A DNA stretch of 64,000 bases from Pseudomonas fluorescens (GTDB lineage Bacteria; Pseudomonadota; Gammaproteobacteria; Pseudomonadales; Pseudomonadaceae): contig NZ_VCNJ01000003.1 in NCBI RefSeq assembly GCF_005938625.1, forward strand, positions 1 through 64,000, given 5' to 3'. Position 1 is the stretch's first letter. Each line of letters begins with the position of its first letter. The notes below the pieces were generated by a model. It saw only the letters and a program-made list of their open reading frames with translations. It was not told the DNA's origin and ran no database searches. Shown piece by piece: positions 28,380 through 37,992 of the stretch. Both the position numbers and the translations under genes were made by a program.

Positions 28380-29537
28380 TCATAGAACTTTGTCCGGGGT
28401 CAGGCAGTAATGTTCAATCAGTTGCCGTAATAGATGCACGGTAGGCTGCAAACGTGACATTTCAAGGTACTCCCCGGGCTGATGCGCGCAGGCAATGTCG
28501 CCGGGGCCGAGCACGATGGTTTCGCAGCCGAGGCGCTGAAGATAAGGTGCTTCAGTGCCGAACGCTACTGCTTCGGCGCTATGACCGGTGAGCTTTTCGG
28601 CGATGCGCACCAGTTCGGCGTCTGCATCCTGCTCGAATGGCGGCACTTCCGGGAACAACGGCTTGTAATCGATCTTCACCTGATGCCGCTCGGCCACCGG
28701 ATTGAGCTTGCGCAGAATCTCCGCGCGCAGGACTTTCGGGTCCATGCCGGGCAGCGGTCGCAAATCAAACTCCAGCGAACACTGACCACAGATGCGGTTG
28801 GGATTATCGCCGCCATGGATGCAGCCGAAGTTCATCGTCGGTTGCGGCACGCTGAACTGCGGGTTGTTGAATTCACGTTGCCACAACAGGCGCAGGCCAC
28901 GCAGTTCACCAATCGCATCGTGCATCGCTTCGAGAGCGCTGTGGCCCAGGCGCGGATCCGACGAATGGCCGCTCTGCCCGAGGATGTCGATGCGCTCCAT
29001 CATGATGCCTTTGTGCATGCGGATCGGCTTGAGCCCGGTCGGCTCGCCGATCACCGCCGCGCGGCCCAGCGGACGCCCGGCCTCGGCCAGCGCGCGGGCG
29101 CCGGACATCGAGCTTTCTTCATCACAGGTGGCGAGGATCAGCAGCGGTTGCTTGAACGGCTGATCAAGCAGCGGCAGCACCGCTTCGATGATCAACGCAA
29201 AGAAGCCCTTCATGTCGCAACTGCCGAGGCCGACCCAGCGGCCATCGACTTCGGTGAGCTTCAGCGGATCGGTCTGCCACAACGCATCGTCATACGGCAC
29301 CGTGTCGCTGTGCCCGGCCAGCACCAGCCCGCCGGGGCCGCTGCCGAAACTGGCGAGCAGATTGAATTTGCCGGGGCTGACTTGCTGGATGTCGCAGCTG
29401 AAACCCAAATCCCCCAGCCAGCCGGCGAGCAAATCGATCACCGCGCGGTTGGACTGATCAAGGTTCGGTTGGGTACAGCTGACCGACGGCGCGGCGATCA
29501 GCGCCGCGAACTGGTCTTGCATGGACGGCAAAGGCAT
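28380..29537 (-). CDS. argE: acetylornithine deacetylase ArgE
   Basis: A 385-residue M20-family zinc amidohydrolase. Metal-ligand segments include LAGHSDTVPYDD, CDMKGFFA, TCDEESSMSGA and the late ACAHQPGEYL. It removes the acetyl group from N-acetylornithine to give ornithine. I prefer the ATG at 29537 (MPLPSMQDQF), which has GGAG seven bases upstream; an in-frame TTG four codons earlier falls inside that ribosome site. Pseudomonads also have ArgJ, so the need for ArgE is not certain. Confidence 0.93.
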   Translation of the reverse strand: MPLPSMQDQFAALIAAPSVSCTQPNLDQSNRAVIDLLAGWLGDLGFSCDIQQVSPGKFNLLASFGSGPGGLVLAGHSDTVPYDDALWQTDPLKLTEVDGRWVGLGSCDMKGFFALIIEAVLPLLDQPFKQPLLILATCDEESSMSGARALAEAGRPLGRAAVIGEPTGLKPIRMHKGIMMERIDILGQSGHSSDPRLGHSALEAMHDAIGELRGLRLLWQREFNNPQFSVPQPTMNFGCIHGGDNPNRICGQCSLEFDLRPLPGMDPKVLRAEILRKLNPVAERHQVKIDYKPLFPEVPPFEQDADAELVRIAEKLTGHSAEAVAFGTEAPYLQRLGCETIVLGPGDIACAHQPGEYLEMSRLQPTVHLLRQLIEHYCLTPDKVL

Positions 29538-29693
29538 CGCTGACTCCAACTCCCGAATTGAAGTCCATCATAGAACCATCCGGCGCTCGGAATAAACCGC
29601 CGCAGGGCGTAGGAAGTTTGAGTCCTGTACACTGCACGGCCTTGGCAGCCACACATTCCCCCGGCTGCGCTCCCGATCCTGGATTTTCCGGCC

Positions 29694-31064
29694 ATGCAGA
29701 AAGAAACCGAAATCAAACTCCGCGTCAGCCGCGAAACCCTCGCCGCCCTGCGCGAGCACCCGTTACTGAAAAAACGCAACAAAAGTGGCTGGGAACGCCG
29801 TGAGTTGATGAACCAGTACTTCGACACCCCCGAGCGCGACCTGGCCCAGGCCAAGGTTGCCCTGCGCCTGCGCAAGGACGGTGATGAAGTGATTCAGACC
29901 CTCAAGACCCGTGGCCAGAGCGTCGCCGGTCTGTCCGAGCGTAACGAGTACGACTGGAAATTGCCGAAAGCCAAGCTCGACGTGAAGAAACTCGACGGCG
30001 AATGCTGGCCCGAGTCGCTGGCAGAGCTGGACAAGAAAACCCTCAAACCGATCTTCACCACCGATTTCGTCCGTGAACGTGCGGAAATCGCCTGGGGCCG
30101 TGGCAAGAGCAAAGTGGTCATCGAAGCCGCGCTGGATCTCGGCCACGTGGTGGTCGGCAAGCAGAAAGAAGAAATCTGCGAACTGGAACTGGAACTGCGC
30201 GAGGGCGAGCCTGCCGCGCTGCTGGAACTGGCGGCCGAGCTGGCCGAAACCCTGGCGCTGATGCCGTGCGACATCAGCAAGGCTGAGCGCGGCTATCGTC
30301 TGTACGACGCCAACAGCTACTCGCTGAGCCTGCCGGCGCCGGCGCTGACCGCGGAAACCCAACTCGACGACGCCTTCGCCGCACTGAGCTGGCACTTGCT
30401 CGGCAGCAGCCAGCGTCTGGCGGAACAATATCGTTTCAACGGTCACTGGCGCCTGTTGCTCGACTGGGTCGAAAGCCTCGCGGAAATGCGCGCCCTGCTC
30501 AGCAGCCTCGGCCAGGCCGCGCCGCGTCAGTCGACCCACGACTTGCGCGTCGCCCTGGATGCACTGCTGGAAGACTGGCGCCCACTGGTGCAGGCCGGTA
30601 TCGAAGACGAAGACGTGCGTAAAGCCGCGCCAGAGCAGTTCCTCGAAGAACTCGAAGACCCGCGCTGGGGCTCGTTCTCGCTGAACACTTCGCGCTGGTT
30701 GCTGGCCCGCACCTGGACTGCCGACCGTAACGTACGTGGCAACCGTCAGGGCGGCGCGCAACTGCACAGTTGGTTGCCGCGTTTGCTGGGTGAAGAAGCC
30801 ACCGCTCTGCAATTGCAGCGCTACCAGCAGCAGCCGGAAGATCTGGCTGAGCAACTGCCGCGTATCGAGCGCATTCAGGTCTGGCTGCACCACGCCCGTA
30901 ACGTGCTGGACATCCCGGAAATGGACCGCCTGTACGGCGAGCTGAACAAGTTGGCGCAACTGGCCAACGAGCCGACGATCACAGACGAACTGCTCGACGC
31001 GCGCAAGCATCAGGCGATTGCGGTTTACCAGAATCGCGCGTGGAAAATGCTGCTGCGCATGTAA
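29694..31064 (+). CDS. CYTH-CHAD protein, inorganic triphosphatase (YgiF-like)
   Basis: A 456-residue two-domain protein. The N-terminal CYTH domain (residues 1-200) carries the ETEIK signature (E4, E6, K8), as in triphosphate tunnel enzymes that hydrolyse tripolyphosphate. The C-terminal alpha-helical CHAD domain (about 215-455) has conserved basic and His positions such as STHDLRVALDALL and HHARNVLD, associated with polyphosphate binding. The E. coli homologue YgiF is a tripolyphosphatase. It is divergent from argE and stands alone. Confidence 0.88.
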   Translation: MQKETEIKLRVSRETLAALREHPLLKKRNKSGWERRELMNQYFDTPERDLAQAKVALRLRKDGDEVIQTLKTRGQSVAGLSERNEYDWKLPKAKLDVKKLDGECWPESLAELDKKTLKPIFTTDFVRERAEIAWGRGKSKVVIEAALDLGHVVVGKQKEEICELELELREGEPAALLELAAELAETLALMPCDISKAERGYRLYDANSYSLSLPAPALTAETQLDDAFAALSWHLLGSSQRLAEQYRFNGHWRLLLDWVESLAEMRALLSSLGQAAPRQSTHDLRVALDALLEDWRPLVQAGIEDEDVRKAAPEQFLEELEDPRWGSFSLNTSRWLLARTWTADRNVRGNRQGGAQLHSWLPRLLGEEATALQLQRYQQQPEDLAEQLPRIERIQVWLHHARNVLDIPEMDRLYGELNKLAQLANEPTITDELLDARKHQAIAVYQNRAWKMLLRM

Positions 31065-31068
31065 AACC

Positions 31069-31137
31069 GCTTTCGCGAGCAGGCTCGCTCCCACAGGGGA
31101 TTGCATTCCAATGTGGGAGCGAGTCTGCTCGCGAAGA
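31069..31137. repeat. REP doublet, 'gcgagcaggctcgctccc' type
   Basis: Inverted halves at 31069-31095 and 31113-31137 with a short 17-base spacer, between two convergent genes. Confidence 0.88.
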
Positions 31138-31153
31138 GGCCAGCCGCCTTACC

Positions 31154-31618
31154 TCAAACCGGGAGGCTGGTGGTGGATTTGATCTCCGACAACGCCACAA
31201 TCGAATTCACTTCCTGAATCCCCGGCACCAGCGACAGCTTCTCGAAGAAGAACCGCTCATACGCCTCGATGTCCGCCGCGACAATGCGCAGCAAAAAATC
31301 CACCGCCCCCATCAGCACATAGCACTCCAGCACCTCCGGAAACCCACGAATCGCTTCGGTGAACTCAGTGAAGTTCGAACGCCCGTGCGCGTTGAGTTTG
31401 ATCTCGGCAAAGATCTGCGTGTTAAGACCAATCTTCTTGCGATCGAGCAAGGTCACCTGGCCACGAATGATCCCCTCCTCTTTCATCCGCTGAATCCGCC
31501 GCCAGCACGGCGATTGCGACAGGCCGACCTGTTCGGCGATCTGCGCGCTCGAAAGTGAGGCGTCCTCTTGCAGCAGAGCAAGAATCTTGCGGTCGTAGCT
31601 GTCCAACTCACTGCGCAT
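31154..31618 (-). CDS. Lrp/AsnC-family transcriptional regulator
   Basis: A 154-residue regulator. An N-terminal winged HTH (residues 5-60: LDSYDRKILALLQEDASLSSAQIAEQVGLSQ followed by PCWRRIQRMKEEGII) is joined to a RAM/ACT-type ligand domain (residues 70-150). GAGG precedes the ATG. It is divergent from the ACT-like protein gene, with 126 bases between the starts, and so may regulate it. Such proteins usually respond to amino acids; the effector is not evident. Confidence 0.93.
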   Translation of the reverse strand: MRSELDSYDRKILALLQEDASLSSAQIAEQVGLSQSPCWRRIQRMKEEGIIRGQVTLLDRKKIGLNTQIFAEIKLNAHGRSNFTEFTEAIRGFPEVLECYVLMGAVDFLLRIVAADIEAYERFFFEKLSLVPGIQEVNSIVALSEIKSTTSLPV

Positions 31619-31744
31619 AGAAAAACCTCAATAACCGGATTATGCGAATTGATCTTTTCGATCAGCCGTCATTAACGCCGATCATAGCCAAGAAATACCC
31701 GGCACCGAATGTAAAAATTCCTCCAGAGATTTTGGAGACTCGCC

Positions 31745-32083
31745 ATGCCGCACCTCGAAGCCGTCACCACCACGCCCACCCGCGCCGACGTCTGGAACGT
31801 CAGCAACGCCCATTGCCTGGCGCACTATCAAATCCTCGCCGAGGCCGAGCCGGACTTGCTGGTGCGCGTGCTCAACCTGTTCGCGCTGCAATTCCTCACA
31901 CCCGAGCAGGTCAACGTGCAGCGCATGGACGATCTGCTGTCGATCGACCTGGTCATGGGCGGGTTGAGCTGGCATCGCGCACAAGTGATCGCGGAAAAAC
32001 TTCGTAACCTGATCAGCGTCTGCTCGGTGAACCTGCAAAACGCCGACAGCGCCTGGGATGCGCCGGCACAAGCGGCGGGCTGA
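31745..32083 (+). CDS. small ACT-like domain protein
   Basis: A 112-residue protein that I do not recognise as a named gene. Its centre (about residues 25-95) alternates hydrophobic strands and helices: a DLLVRVLNLFALQFLTPEQVNVQ segment, then LLSIDLVMGGL, then AQVIAEKLRNLISVCSVNL. This resembles the ACT domain of the acetolactate-synthase small subunits IlvM/IlvN. No large subunit is nearby. It is divergent from an Lrp/AsnC regulator and is followed by the orphan GspE gene. A role as a free-standing amino-acid sensor is inference. Confidence 0.7.
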   Translation: MPHLEAVTTTPTRADVWNVSNAHCLAHYQILAEAEPDLLVRVLNLFALQFLTPEQVNVQRMDDLLSIDLVMGGLSWHRAQVIAEKLRNLISVCSVNLQNADSAWDAPAQAAG

Positions 32084-32175
32084 CAAATCCGGCAACGGCT
32101 TCGTCGGGTAGTGGCCCAACGGTCGGCAGGGCCGCGACTATCCTTTTGCGCACTGTCGCTTAAAAGGAAGCCCGC

Positions 32176-33960
32176 ATGTCCGTTCAATTCGCCACTCAGG
32201 ACCGCTGGCTGGATCTCAACGATGTGTTGCGTGAACTGGTCGCCCAAGGTTTTATCTGTCAGGACGCGGCGGAGCAGGCACTCAATGCCCGCCGTCGCCA
32301 TGCCGCCCACGGCCAGATGCACCCGCTGGAATTCATCGCCAGCCAGCAGCTCGACGACTTAAGCCGTCCGGGCAAACACCTCGACCTGGAAAGCCTGACC
32401 CTGTGGCTGGCGCAACAGGCCGGCCAGCCGTATTTGCGCATCGACCCGCTGAAGATCAATGTCGCCGCGATCACCCCGTTGATGTCCTATGCCTTCGCGC
32501 AGCGGCACAAGATTCTCGCCGTGGCGGTCGATCGTGATGCGGTCACCGTGGCCAGCGCCCAGCCTTACGTCACCGGTTGGGAAGCCGATCTGACGCACGT
32601 ATTGAAACTGCCGATCAAACGCGTGGTGGCCAACCCGGCGGATATCCAGCGTTTCAGCGTCGAATTTTTCCGCCTGGCCAAATCGGTCAGCGGCGCCAAC
32701 CATGCAGACACCCAGAGTGGCAACCTCGGCAACTTCGAACAACTGCTCAACCTCGGCGCCAGCGATCAGGAGCCGGACGCCAACGACGCGCACATCGTCA
32801 ACATCGTCGACTGGCTGTTTCAGTACGCCTTCCAGCAGCGCGCCAGCGATATCCACATCGAACCACGGCGCGAACAAGGCACGGTGCGTTTTCGCATCGA
32901 CGGCGTACTGCATAACGTCTATCAATTCCCGCCGCAGGTGACCATGGCGATTGTCAGTCGCCTGAAAAGCCTCGGGCGGATGAACGTCGCCGAAAAGCGC
33001 AAACCCCAGGACGGCCGGGTCAAGACCAAGACCCCGGACGGCGGCGAAGTGGAGCTGCGGCTTTCAACGCTACCCACCGCGTTCGGCGAAAAAATGGTCA
33101 TGCGGATCTTCGACCCGGAAGTGTTGCTCAAGGATTTCGATCAACTGGGTTTCAGCGCCGACGATCTGAGGCGCTGGCAGGACATGACCAGCCAGCCCAA
33201 CGGCATCATTCTGGTCACCGGACCGACCGGTTCAGGCAAGACCACCACCCTGTACACCACGCTGAAAAAACTGGCGACGCCGGAAGTGAATCTTTGCACC
33301 ATCGAAGACCCGATCGAAATGGTCGAGCCGGCGTTCAACCAGATGCAGGTGCAGCACAACATCGACCTGAGCTTCGCCGCCGGCGTGCGCGCACTGATGC
33401 GGCAAGACCCGGACATCATCATGATCGGCGAGATCCGCGACCTCGAAACCGCCGAAATGGCCATTCAGGCAGCGCTGACCGGGCACTTGGTGCTATCAAC
33501 CCTGCACACCAACGACGCGCCCAGCGCGATCAGCCGCCTGCTCGAACTCGGCGTGCCGCATTACCTGATCAAAGCCACCGTTCTCGGGGTCATGGCGCAG
33601 CGTCTGGTGCGTACCTTGTGCCCGCATTGCAAGGCACCACTGACACTGGCGGAGGAAGACTGGCAAACCCTGACTCGCCCATGGCAGGCACCGCTGCCGA
33701 GTAACGCTCAGCGCGCGATCGGTTGCGTCGAATGTCGCGACACCGGTTACCACGGACGCGCCGGGGTCTACGAGATCATGCAATTGAGCGACAGCCTCAA
33801 GGCGTTCATCACCCCGGACACCGACCTCACGGCGATCCGCCGCCAGGCCTTCAAGGAAGGCATGCGCAGCTTGCGTTTGTCCGGCGCGCAAAAAGTCGCG
33901 GCGGGACTGACGACGGTTGAGGAAGTGCTGCGGGTGACGCCGCAGAGCGAGCAGAAATAA
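32176..33960 (+). CDS. orphan GspE/PilB-type secretion ATPase
   Basis: A 594-residue traffic ATPase. The N-terminal third (about residues 1-160) resembles the GspE/PilB N-terminal domain. The ATPase core has Walker A GPTGSGKTT at about 349-357, the Asp box, Walker B DPDIIMIGEIRD near 411-422 and the His box HLVLSTLHTND. A CxxC...CxxC zinc motif is present at about 481/484 and 517/520. Homologues power type II secretion or type IV pili, but no inner-membrane platform, secretin or pseudopilin gene is nearby. AAGGAAG precedes the ATG. It could serve distant secretion genes or have a separate role. Confidence 0.9.
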   Translation: MSVQFATQDRWLDLNDVLRELVAQGFICQDAAEQALNARRRHAAHGQMHPLEFIASQQLDDLSRPGKHLDLESLTLWLAQQAGQPYLRIDPLKINVAAITPLMSYAFAQRHKILAVAVDRDAVTVASAQPYVTGWEADLTHVLKLPIKRVVANPADIQRFSVEFFRLAKSVSGANHADTQSGNLGNFEQLLNLGASDQEPDANDAHIVNIVDWLFQYAFQQRASDIHIEPRREQGTVRFRIDGVLHNVYQFPPQVTMAIVSRLKSLGRMNVAEKRKPQDGRVKTKTPDGGEVELRLSTLPTAFGEKMVMRIFDPEVLLKDFDQLGFSADDLRRWQDMTSQPNGIILVTGPTGSGKTTTLYTTLKKLATPEVNLCTIEDPIEMVEPAFNQMQVQHNIDLSFAAGVRALMRQDPDIIMIGEIRDLETAEMAIQAALTGHLVLSTLHTNDAPSAISRLLELGVPHYLIKATVLGVMAQRLVRTLCPHCKAPLTLAEEDWQTLTRPWQAPLPSNAQRAIGCVECRDTGYHGRAGVYEIMQLSDSLKAFITPDTDLTAIRRQAFKEGMRSLRLSGAQKVAAGLTTVEEVLRVTPQSEQK

Positions 33961-34029
33961 GCCGCCACGGAACCGGATCGGGGAAATGGCGATCCAACGC
34001 CTCAGTTAACCCCCAGGAGTCATCTCATC

Positions 34030-34347
34030 ATGCGTCTCAAACTTGCTGTCGCCACTCTGGCCTTGCTGTCCCTTCCCGTTGGTTCGGCCATGGCGGACAG
34101 CTTTTGGCGTAACGTCATCTCGTCCGGTGCCACCACCGGTTCGACCTACCTGACCTTCAAGGATCACAAGCTGATCATCGCCGCGCAGGATGATGCCGGC
34201 AGTTTCGTTGCCAGTGACGGCGGCATTCGTGGGCCGTATCTGGAAGCCGCGATGCAGAAGGTTCGCGCTGACAATCCGGGCCTGCAGGCGACAGACATGG
34301 AACTGGCGAATGCGATTCTGGCGAAGAACGCCGTGGCTTCCGAGTAA
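34030..34347 (+). CDS. small exported DUF2388 protein
   Basis: A 105-residue protein with a clear signal peptide (MRLKLAVATLALLSLPVGSAMA, cleaved before DSFWRN). The mature part of about 83 residues has the GATTGSTYLTF and SSGATT segments and ends LANAILAKN, as in the DUF2388 family. These are found almost only in Pseudomonas, often in several copies per genome. The function is unknown. AGGAG lies 10 bases before the ATG. It is 69 bases downstream of the GspE-type gene and may be co-transcribed. Confidence 0.85.
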   Translation: MRLKLAVATLALLSLPVGSAMADSFWRNVISSGATTGSTYLTFKDHKLIIAAQDDAGSFVASDGGIRGPYLEAAMQKVRADNPGLQATDMELANAILAKNAVASE

Positions 34348-34356
34348 CTCAAAAGC

Positions 34357-34432
34357 AAAAGATCGCAGCCTGCGGCAGCTCCTGCATGTGAATGCGTTCC
34401 CATGTAGGAGCTGCCGCAGGCTGCGATCTTTT
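34357..34432. repeat. inverted REP pair, 'gatcgcagcctgcggcagctcctac' type
   Basis: Halves at 34357-34385 and 34404-34432 are inverted. It fills the space between the convergent DUF2388 and gcvP genes and can act as a bidirectional hairpin terminator. Confidence 0.88.
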
Positions 34433-34437
34433 GATCT

Positions 34438-37311
34438 TCAGCGGTAGTCGTCCACCGGGACGCAGGCGCAATACAGGTTGCGATCGCCGTAAACATTGTC
34501 GACCCGATTCACCGCCGGCCAATATTTGTGTGCCTTGGTGTGCGCATCCGGGGTGATGCCCTGTTCGATGCTGTACGGCCGTTCCCACACCCCGGTGACA
34601 TCCGCCAGGGTATGCGGCGCCCGTTTCAGCGGGTTGTCCTCGGCCGGCCAGTTACCGTTTTGCACCTCAGTAATTTCCGCGCGAATGCTCAGCATTGCGC
34701 CGATAAACCGATCCAGCTCAGCCTTGGACTCACTTTCGGTCGGCTCGACCATCAAGGTGCCCGGCACCGGGAATGACATGGTCGGCGCATGAAAGCCGTA
34801 ATCCATCAGGCGCTTGGCGACGTCTTCTTCGCTGATTCCGGTCTGCGCCTTCAACGGCCGCAAATCCAGAATGCATTCGTGTGCCACCCGCCCGTTGCGC
34901 CCGGTATACAGCACGGGAAACGCGCCGGATAAATGCTGCGCCAGGTAATTCGCCGCCAGAATCGCTACCTCGCTGGCATCCGCCAACTGTGGTCCCATCA
35001 TGGCGATGTACATCCAGCTGATCGGCAAAATACTTGCACTGCCCCATGGCGCCGCGCTGACGGCGCCGTTCTGCGCCAACGGCCCATCGATCGGCACCAC
35101 CGGATGATTGGCGACGAACGGCGCCAAATGCGCACGAATGCCGATGGGCCCCATGCCCGGGCCGCCACCGCCGTGGGGGATGCAGAAGGTCTTGTGCAAA
35201 TTCATGTGCGACACGTCGGCGCCGATGTCCGCCGGCCGCGCCAGCCCGACTTGCGCGTTGAGGTTGGCGCCGTCCATGTACACCTGGCCGCCGTGCTTGT
35301 GGATAACTTCGCAGATCTCGCTGATGCCCTCCTCGTACACGCCGTGGGTCGACGGATAGGTCGCCATCAGGCACGACAACTTAGCCCCCGCCTCGGCGGC
35401 TTTCGCTTTCAAATCCTCAAGATCGACGTTCCCCGCGTCGTCGCACTCGACGATCACCACACGCATTCCGGCCATCTGCGCCGACGCCGGGTTGGTGCCA
35501 TGGGCCGAGGAGGGAATCAGGCAGATATCCCGCGCGCCCTGCTGCCGGCTCTCGTGATATTTGCGGATGGCTAGCAGCCCGGCGTATTCGCCTTGGGCGC
35601 CGGAGTTGGGCTGCATGCAGATCGCATCGAACCCGGTGATTGCGCACAACCAGCGCTCCAGTTCCTCGATCATCAAGGTGTAGCCGACGGCTTGCTCGCG
35701 GGGCACAAACGGATGCAGATTGGCGAATTGCGGCCAGGTGATCGGGATCATTTCGCTGGTGGCGTTGAGTTTCATGGTGCAGGAGCCCAGCGGGATCATC
35801 GACTGGTTGAGCGCCAGATCCTTGTTCTCCAGTTGTTTGAGATAACGCAGCATCTCGGTTTCGCTGTGGTGGGCGTTGAATACCGGGTGGCGCAGGTACG
35901 GGGTTTTGCGCTGGAGATTATCCGGGATCCCCGATACGAGGATTTCGGCGTCAAGTTCCTCGACGTTCAACCCATGATCGGCACCGAGCAGCACATCGAA
36001 CAATTTCGCCACGGTGATTTCATCGCACGTCTCATCGATACTCAAACCCACCCGACCGCGCCCCAGAATCCTCAGGTTGATCTGCGCAGCATGGGCACTT
36101 TCAATGATGGCCGTTTGCGCACCGCCGACGTCCAGCGTCAGCGTGTCGAAGAACTGCGCATTGATCCGGTTGACGCCTTTGCGCTCAAGCCCGGCCGCCA
36201 GAATGCAGGTCAATCGATGCACGCGCTGGGCGATACGCTTCAAGCCTTCCGGCCCGTGATACACCGCGTAGCAACTGGCGATATTGGCCAGCAGCACCTG
36301 CGCCGTGCAGATGTTCGAATTGGCCTTTTCGCGGCGAATATGCTGCTCGCGGGTTTGCAACGCCATGCGCAGCGCCACGTTGCCTCGGGCATCTTTCGAC
36401 ACACCGATGATCCGCCCCGGAATCGCCCGTTTGTATTCCTCGCGGCTGGCAAAGAACGCCGCATGGGGGCCGCCATAACCCATCGGTACGCCAAAGCGCT
36501 GGGACGAACCGAACACCACATCAGCGCCCAGCTCACCCGGCGGCGTCAGTAATAACAAACTCAGCAAATCCGTGGCGACGCAGGCCAGCGCCTGTTGCGC
36601 ATGCAGGTGATCGATCAATGGCCGCAGATCGTGAATCTCGCCGTGGGTGTCGGGATACTGCAGCAACGCACCGAACACCTGATGCTGTTTCAAGTTATCC
36701 ACAGCGTCGATGATCAGCTCGAAACCGAAGCCTTCAGCGCGGGTCTGCACCACGGAAATGGTCTGTGGATGACAGTTCTCATCGACGAAAAACAGATTGC
36801 TCTTCGACTTGGCAACGCGCTTGGCCAAAGCCATGGCTTCGGCCGCCGCCGTGGCCTCATCGAGCAAAGACGCATTGGCCAGTTCCAGACCGGTGAGGTC
36901 GATGGTCAGTTGCTGGAAATTCAGCAGCGCTTCGAGCCGGCCCTGCGCGATCTCCGGTTGATACGGCGTGTACGCGGTGTACCAGCCGGGATTTTCCAGC
37001 ACGTTGCGCAAGATGACGGTCGGCGTGAGAGTGCCGTGATAGCCCATGCCGATCAGGCTGGTCCAGACTTGGTTCTGCTCGGCATAACCGCGAAGCTTGG
37101 CCAATGCCGCTTGTTCATTCAGCGCGGGGGGCAAATCGAGTGCGCGATTGAAGCGAATGCCCGGCGGCACGGTCTGCTCGATCAGCTCGACCCGACTGCC
37201 GAGGCCGAGGCTGTCGAGCATCGCCTGTTGTTCGGCAGCGTCGGGACCGAGGTGACGGCGCAGGAAGGCATCGGGGTCGCGTAACTGGCTCAGGGACGGC
37301 AACTGGGACAT
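34438..37311 (-). CDS. gcvP: glycine dehydrogenase (decarboxylating) GcvP, P-protein
   Basis: A 957-residue PLP enzyme with the two homologous halves of the fused P-protein. The Schiff-base Lys is in [16 protein letters not shown] near residue 707. It begins with [23 protein letters not shown]. It decarboxylates glycine and passes the aminomethyl group to the lipoyl arm of GcvH. The gcvT and gcvH genes lie upstream on the same strand but are separated by a terminator and REP, so gcvP is probably transcribed on its own. No serine hydroxymethyltransferase or gcvA gene is in the window. Confidence 0.97.
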   Translation of the reverse strand: MSQLPSLSQLRDPDAFLRRHLGPDAAEQQAMLDSLGLGSRVELIEQTVPPGIRFNRALDLPPALNEQAALAKLRGYAEQNQVWTSLIGMGYHGTLTPTVILRNVLENPGWYTAYTPYQPEIAQGRLEALLNFQQLTIDLTGLELANASLLDEATAAAEAMALAKRVAKSKSNLFFVDENCHPQTISVVQTRAEGFGFELIIDAVDNLKQHQVFGALLQYPDTHGEIHDLRPLIDHLHAQQALACVATDLLSLLLLTPPGELGADVVFGSSQRFGVPMGYGGPHAAFFASREEYKRAIPGRIIGVSKDARGNVALRMALQTREQHIRREKANSNICTAQVLLANIASCYAVYHGPEGLKRIAQRVHRLTCILAAGLERKGVNRINAQFFDTLTLDVGGAQTAIIESAHAAQINLRILGRGRVGLSIDETCDEITVAKLFDVLLGADHGLNVEELDAEILVSGIPDNLQRKTPYLRHPVFNAHHSETEMLRYLKQLENKDLALNQSMIPLGSCTMKLNATSEMIPITWPQFANLHPFVPREQAVGYTLMIEELERWLCAITGFDAICMQPNSGAQGEYAGLLAIRKYHESRQQGARDICLIPSSAHGTNPASAQMAGMRVVIVECDDAGNVDLEDLKAKAAEAGAKLSCLMATYPSTHGVYEEGISEICEVIHKHGGQVYMDGANLNAQVGLARPADIGADVSHMNLHKTFCIPHGGGGPGMGPIGIRAHLAPFVANHPVVPIDGPLAQNGAVSAAPWGSASILPISWMYIAMMGPQLADASEVAILAANYLAQHLSGAFPVLYTGRNGRVAHECILDLRPLKAQTGISEEDVAKRLMDYGFHAPTMSFPVPGTLMVEPTESESKAELDRFIGAMLSIRAEITEVQNGNWPAEDNPLKRAPHTLADVTGVWERPYSIEQGITPDAHTKAHKYWPAVNRVDNVYGDRNLYCACVPVDDYR

Positions 37312-37407
37312 GACGGGCTCTCTCTTGGCTGGCGCTCGGCGTCAATGCAACACGGTCAAACCAGCATAGCAGCCCACATGGCAACCCATTTTCAGTGCAC
37401 CGCGTCC

Positions 37408-37503
37408 CCCTGTAGGAGTGAGCCTGCTCGCGATAGCGGTGTGTCAGTCAGCATTAATGTGTCTGAAAGAGCACTATCGCGAGCAGGCTCACTCCTACAG
37501 GGG
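37408..37503. repeat. REP doublet, 'gtaggagtgagcctgctcgcgat' type
   Basis: Inverted halves at 37408-37437 and 37473-37503 with a 35-base spacer, between gcvH and gcvP. Confidence 0.88.
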
Positions 37504-37520
37504 ATTTGTATCGCCCATGA

Positions 37521-37546
37521 AAAAGCCCCGACGAGTCGGGGCTTTG
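37521..37546 (-). terminator. rho-independent terminator of gcvTH
   Basis: aaaagccccga and tcggggcttt form a stem with a short loop 16 bases past the gcvH stop. The minus strand then shows a U run (ctttttc). Confidence 0.85.
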
Positions 37547-37561
37547 GGTATTGCTTAACGC

Positions 37562-37945
37562 TTACTCGCCGATGGCAGCCTTGTACGCCGCAGCATCCAG
37601 CAGCTTGTCCAGCTCAGCCGCGTCGGTTGGCTTGATCTTGAAGATCCACGCGCCGTACGGGTCGGAGTTCAGCAGTTCAGGCGAACCACCCAGCTCTTCG
37701 TTGATCGCGATGACTTCACCGCTGATTGGCGAATAGATGTCGGAGGCGGCTTTCACCGACTCGACCACACCGGCCTGATCTTGCGCAGCGAAGACCTTGC
37801 CCACTTCAGTCAGCTCGACGAACACCACATCGCCCAGCGCTTCCTGCGCGTGATCGCTGATGCCCACAGTGACGGTGCCGTCGGCTTCCAGACGTGCCCA
37901 TTCATGACTCTCGGCAAAACGCAGTTCGGCAGGGATATCGCTCAT
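37562..37945 (-). CDS. gcvH: glycine cleavage system H protein GcvH
   Basis: A 127-residue lipoyl carrier protein. The lipoylated Lys is Lys65 in [13 protein letters not shown]. The ATG at 37945 ([20 protein letters not shown]) matches the family start; a longer frame upstream has no family similarity. It shuttles the aminomethyl group from GcvP to GcvT and its dihydrolipoyl form to the L-protein. It lies 47 bases after gcvT in the same operon. Confidence 0.96.
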   Translation of the reverse strand: MSDIPAELRFAESHEWARLEADGTVTVGISDHAQEALGDVVFVELTEVGKVFAAQDQAGVVESVKAASDIYSPISGEVIAINEELGGSPELLNSDPYGAWIFKIKPTDAAELDKLLDAAAYKAAIGE

Positions 37946-37992
37946 CTTCGGTGTCCTCAAGAAATTGTCAGCGGTCTGCCCGCCGGAAAAGG

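Noticed and set aside
32176..34347. GspE-type ATPase plus DUF2388 as a small secretion system
   Set aside because: DUF2388 is not a pilin or pseudopilin (no prepilin motif) and no other secretion component is present. Adjacency alone is not enough.
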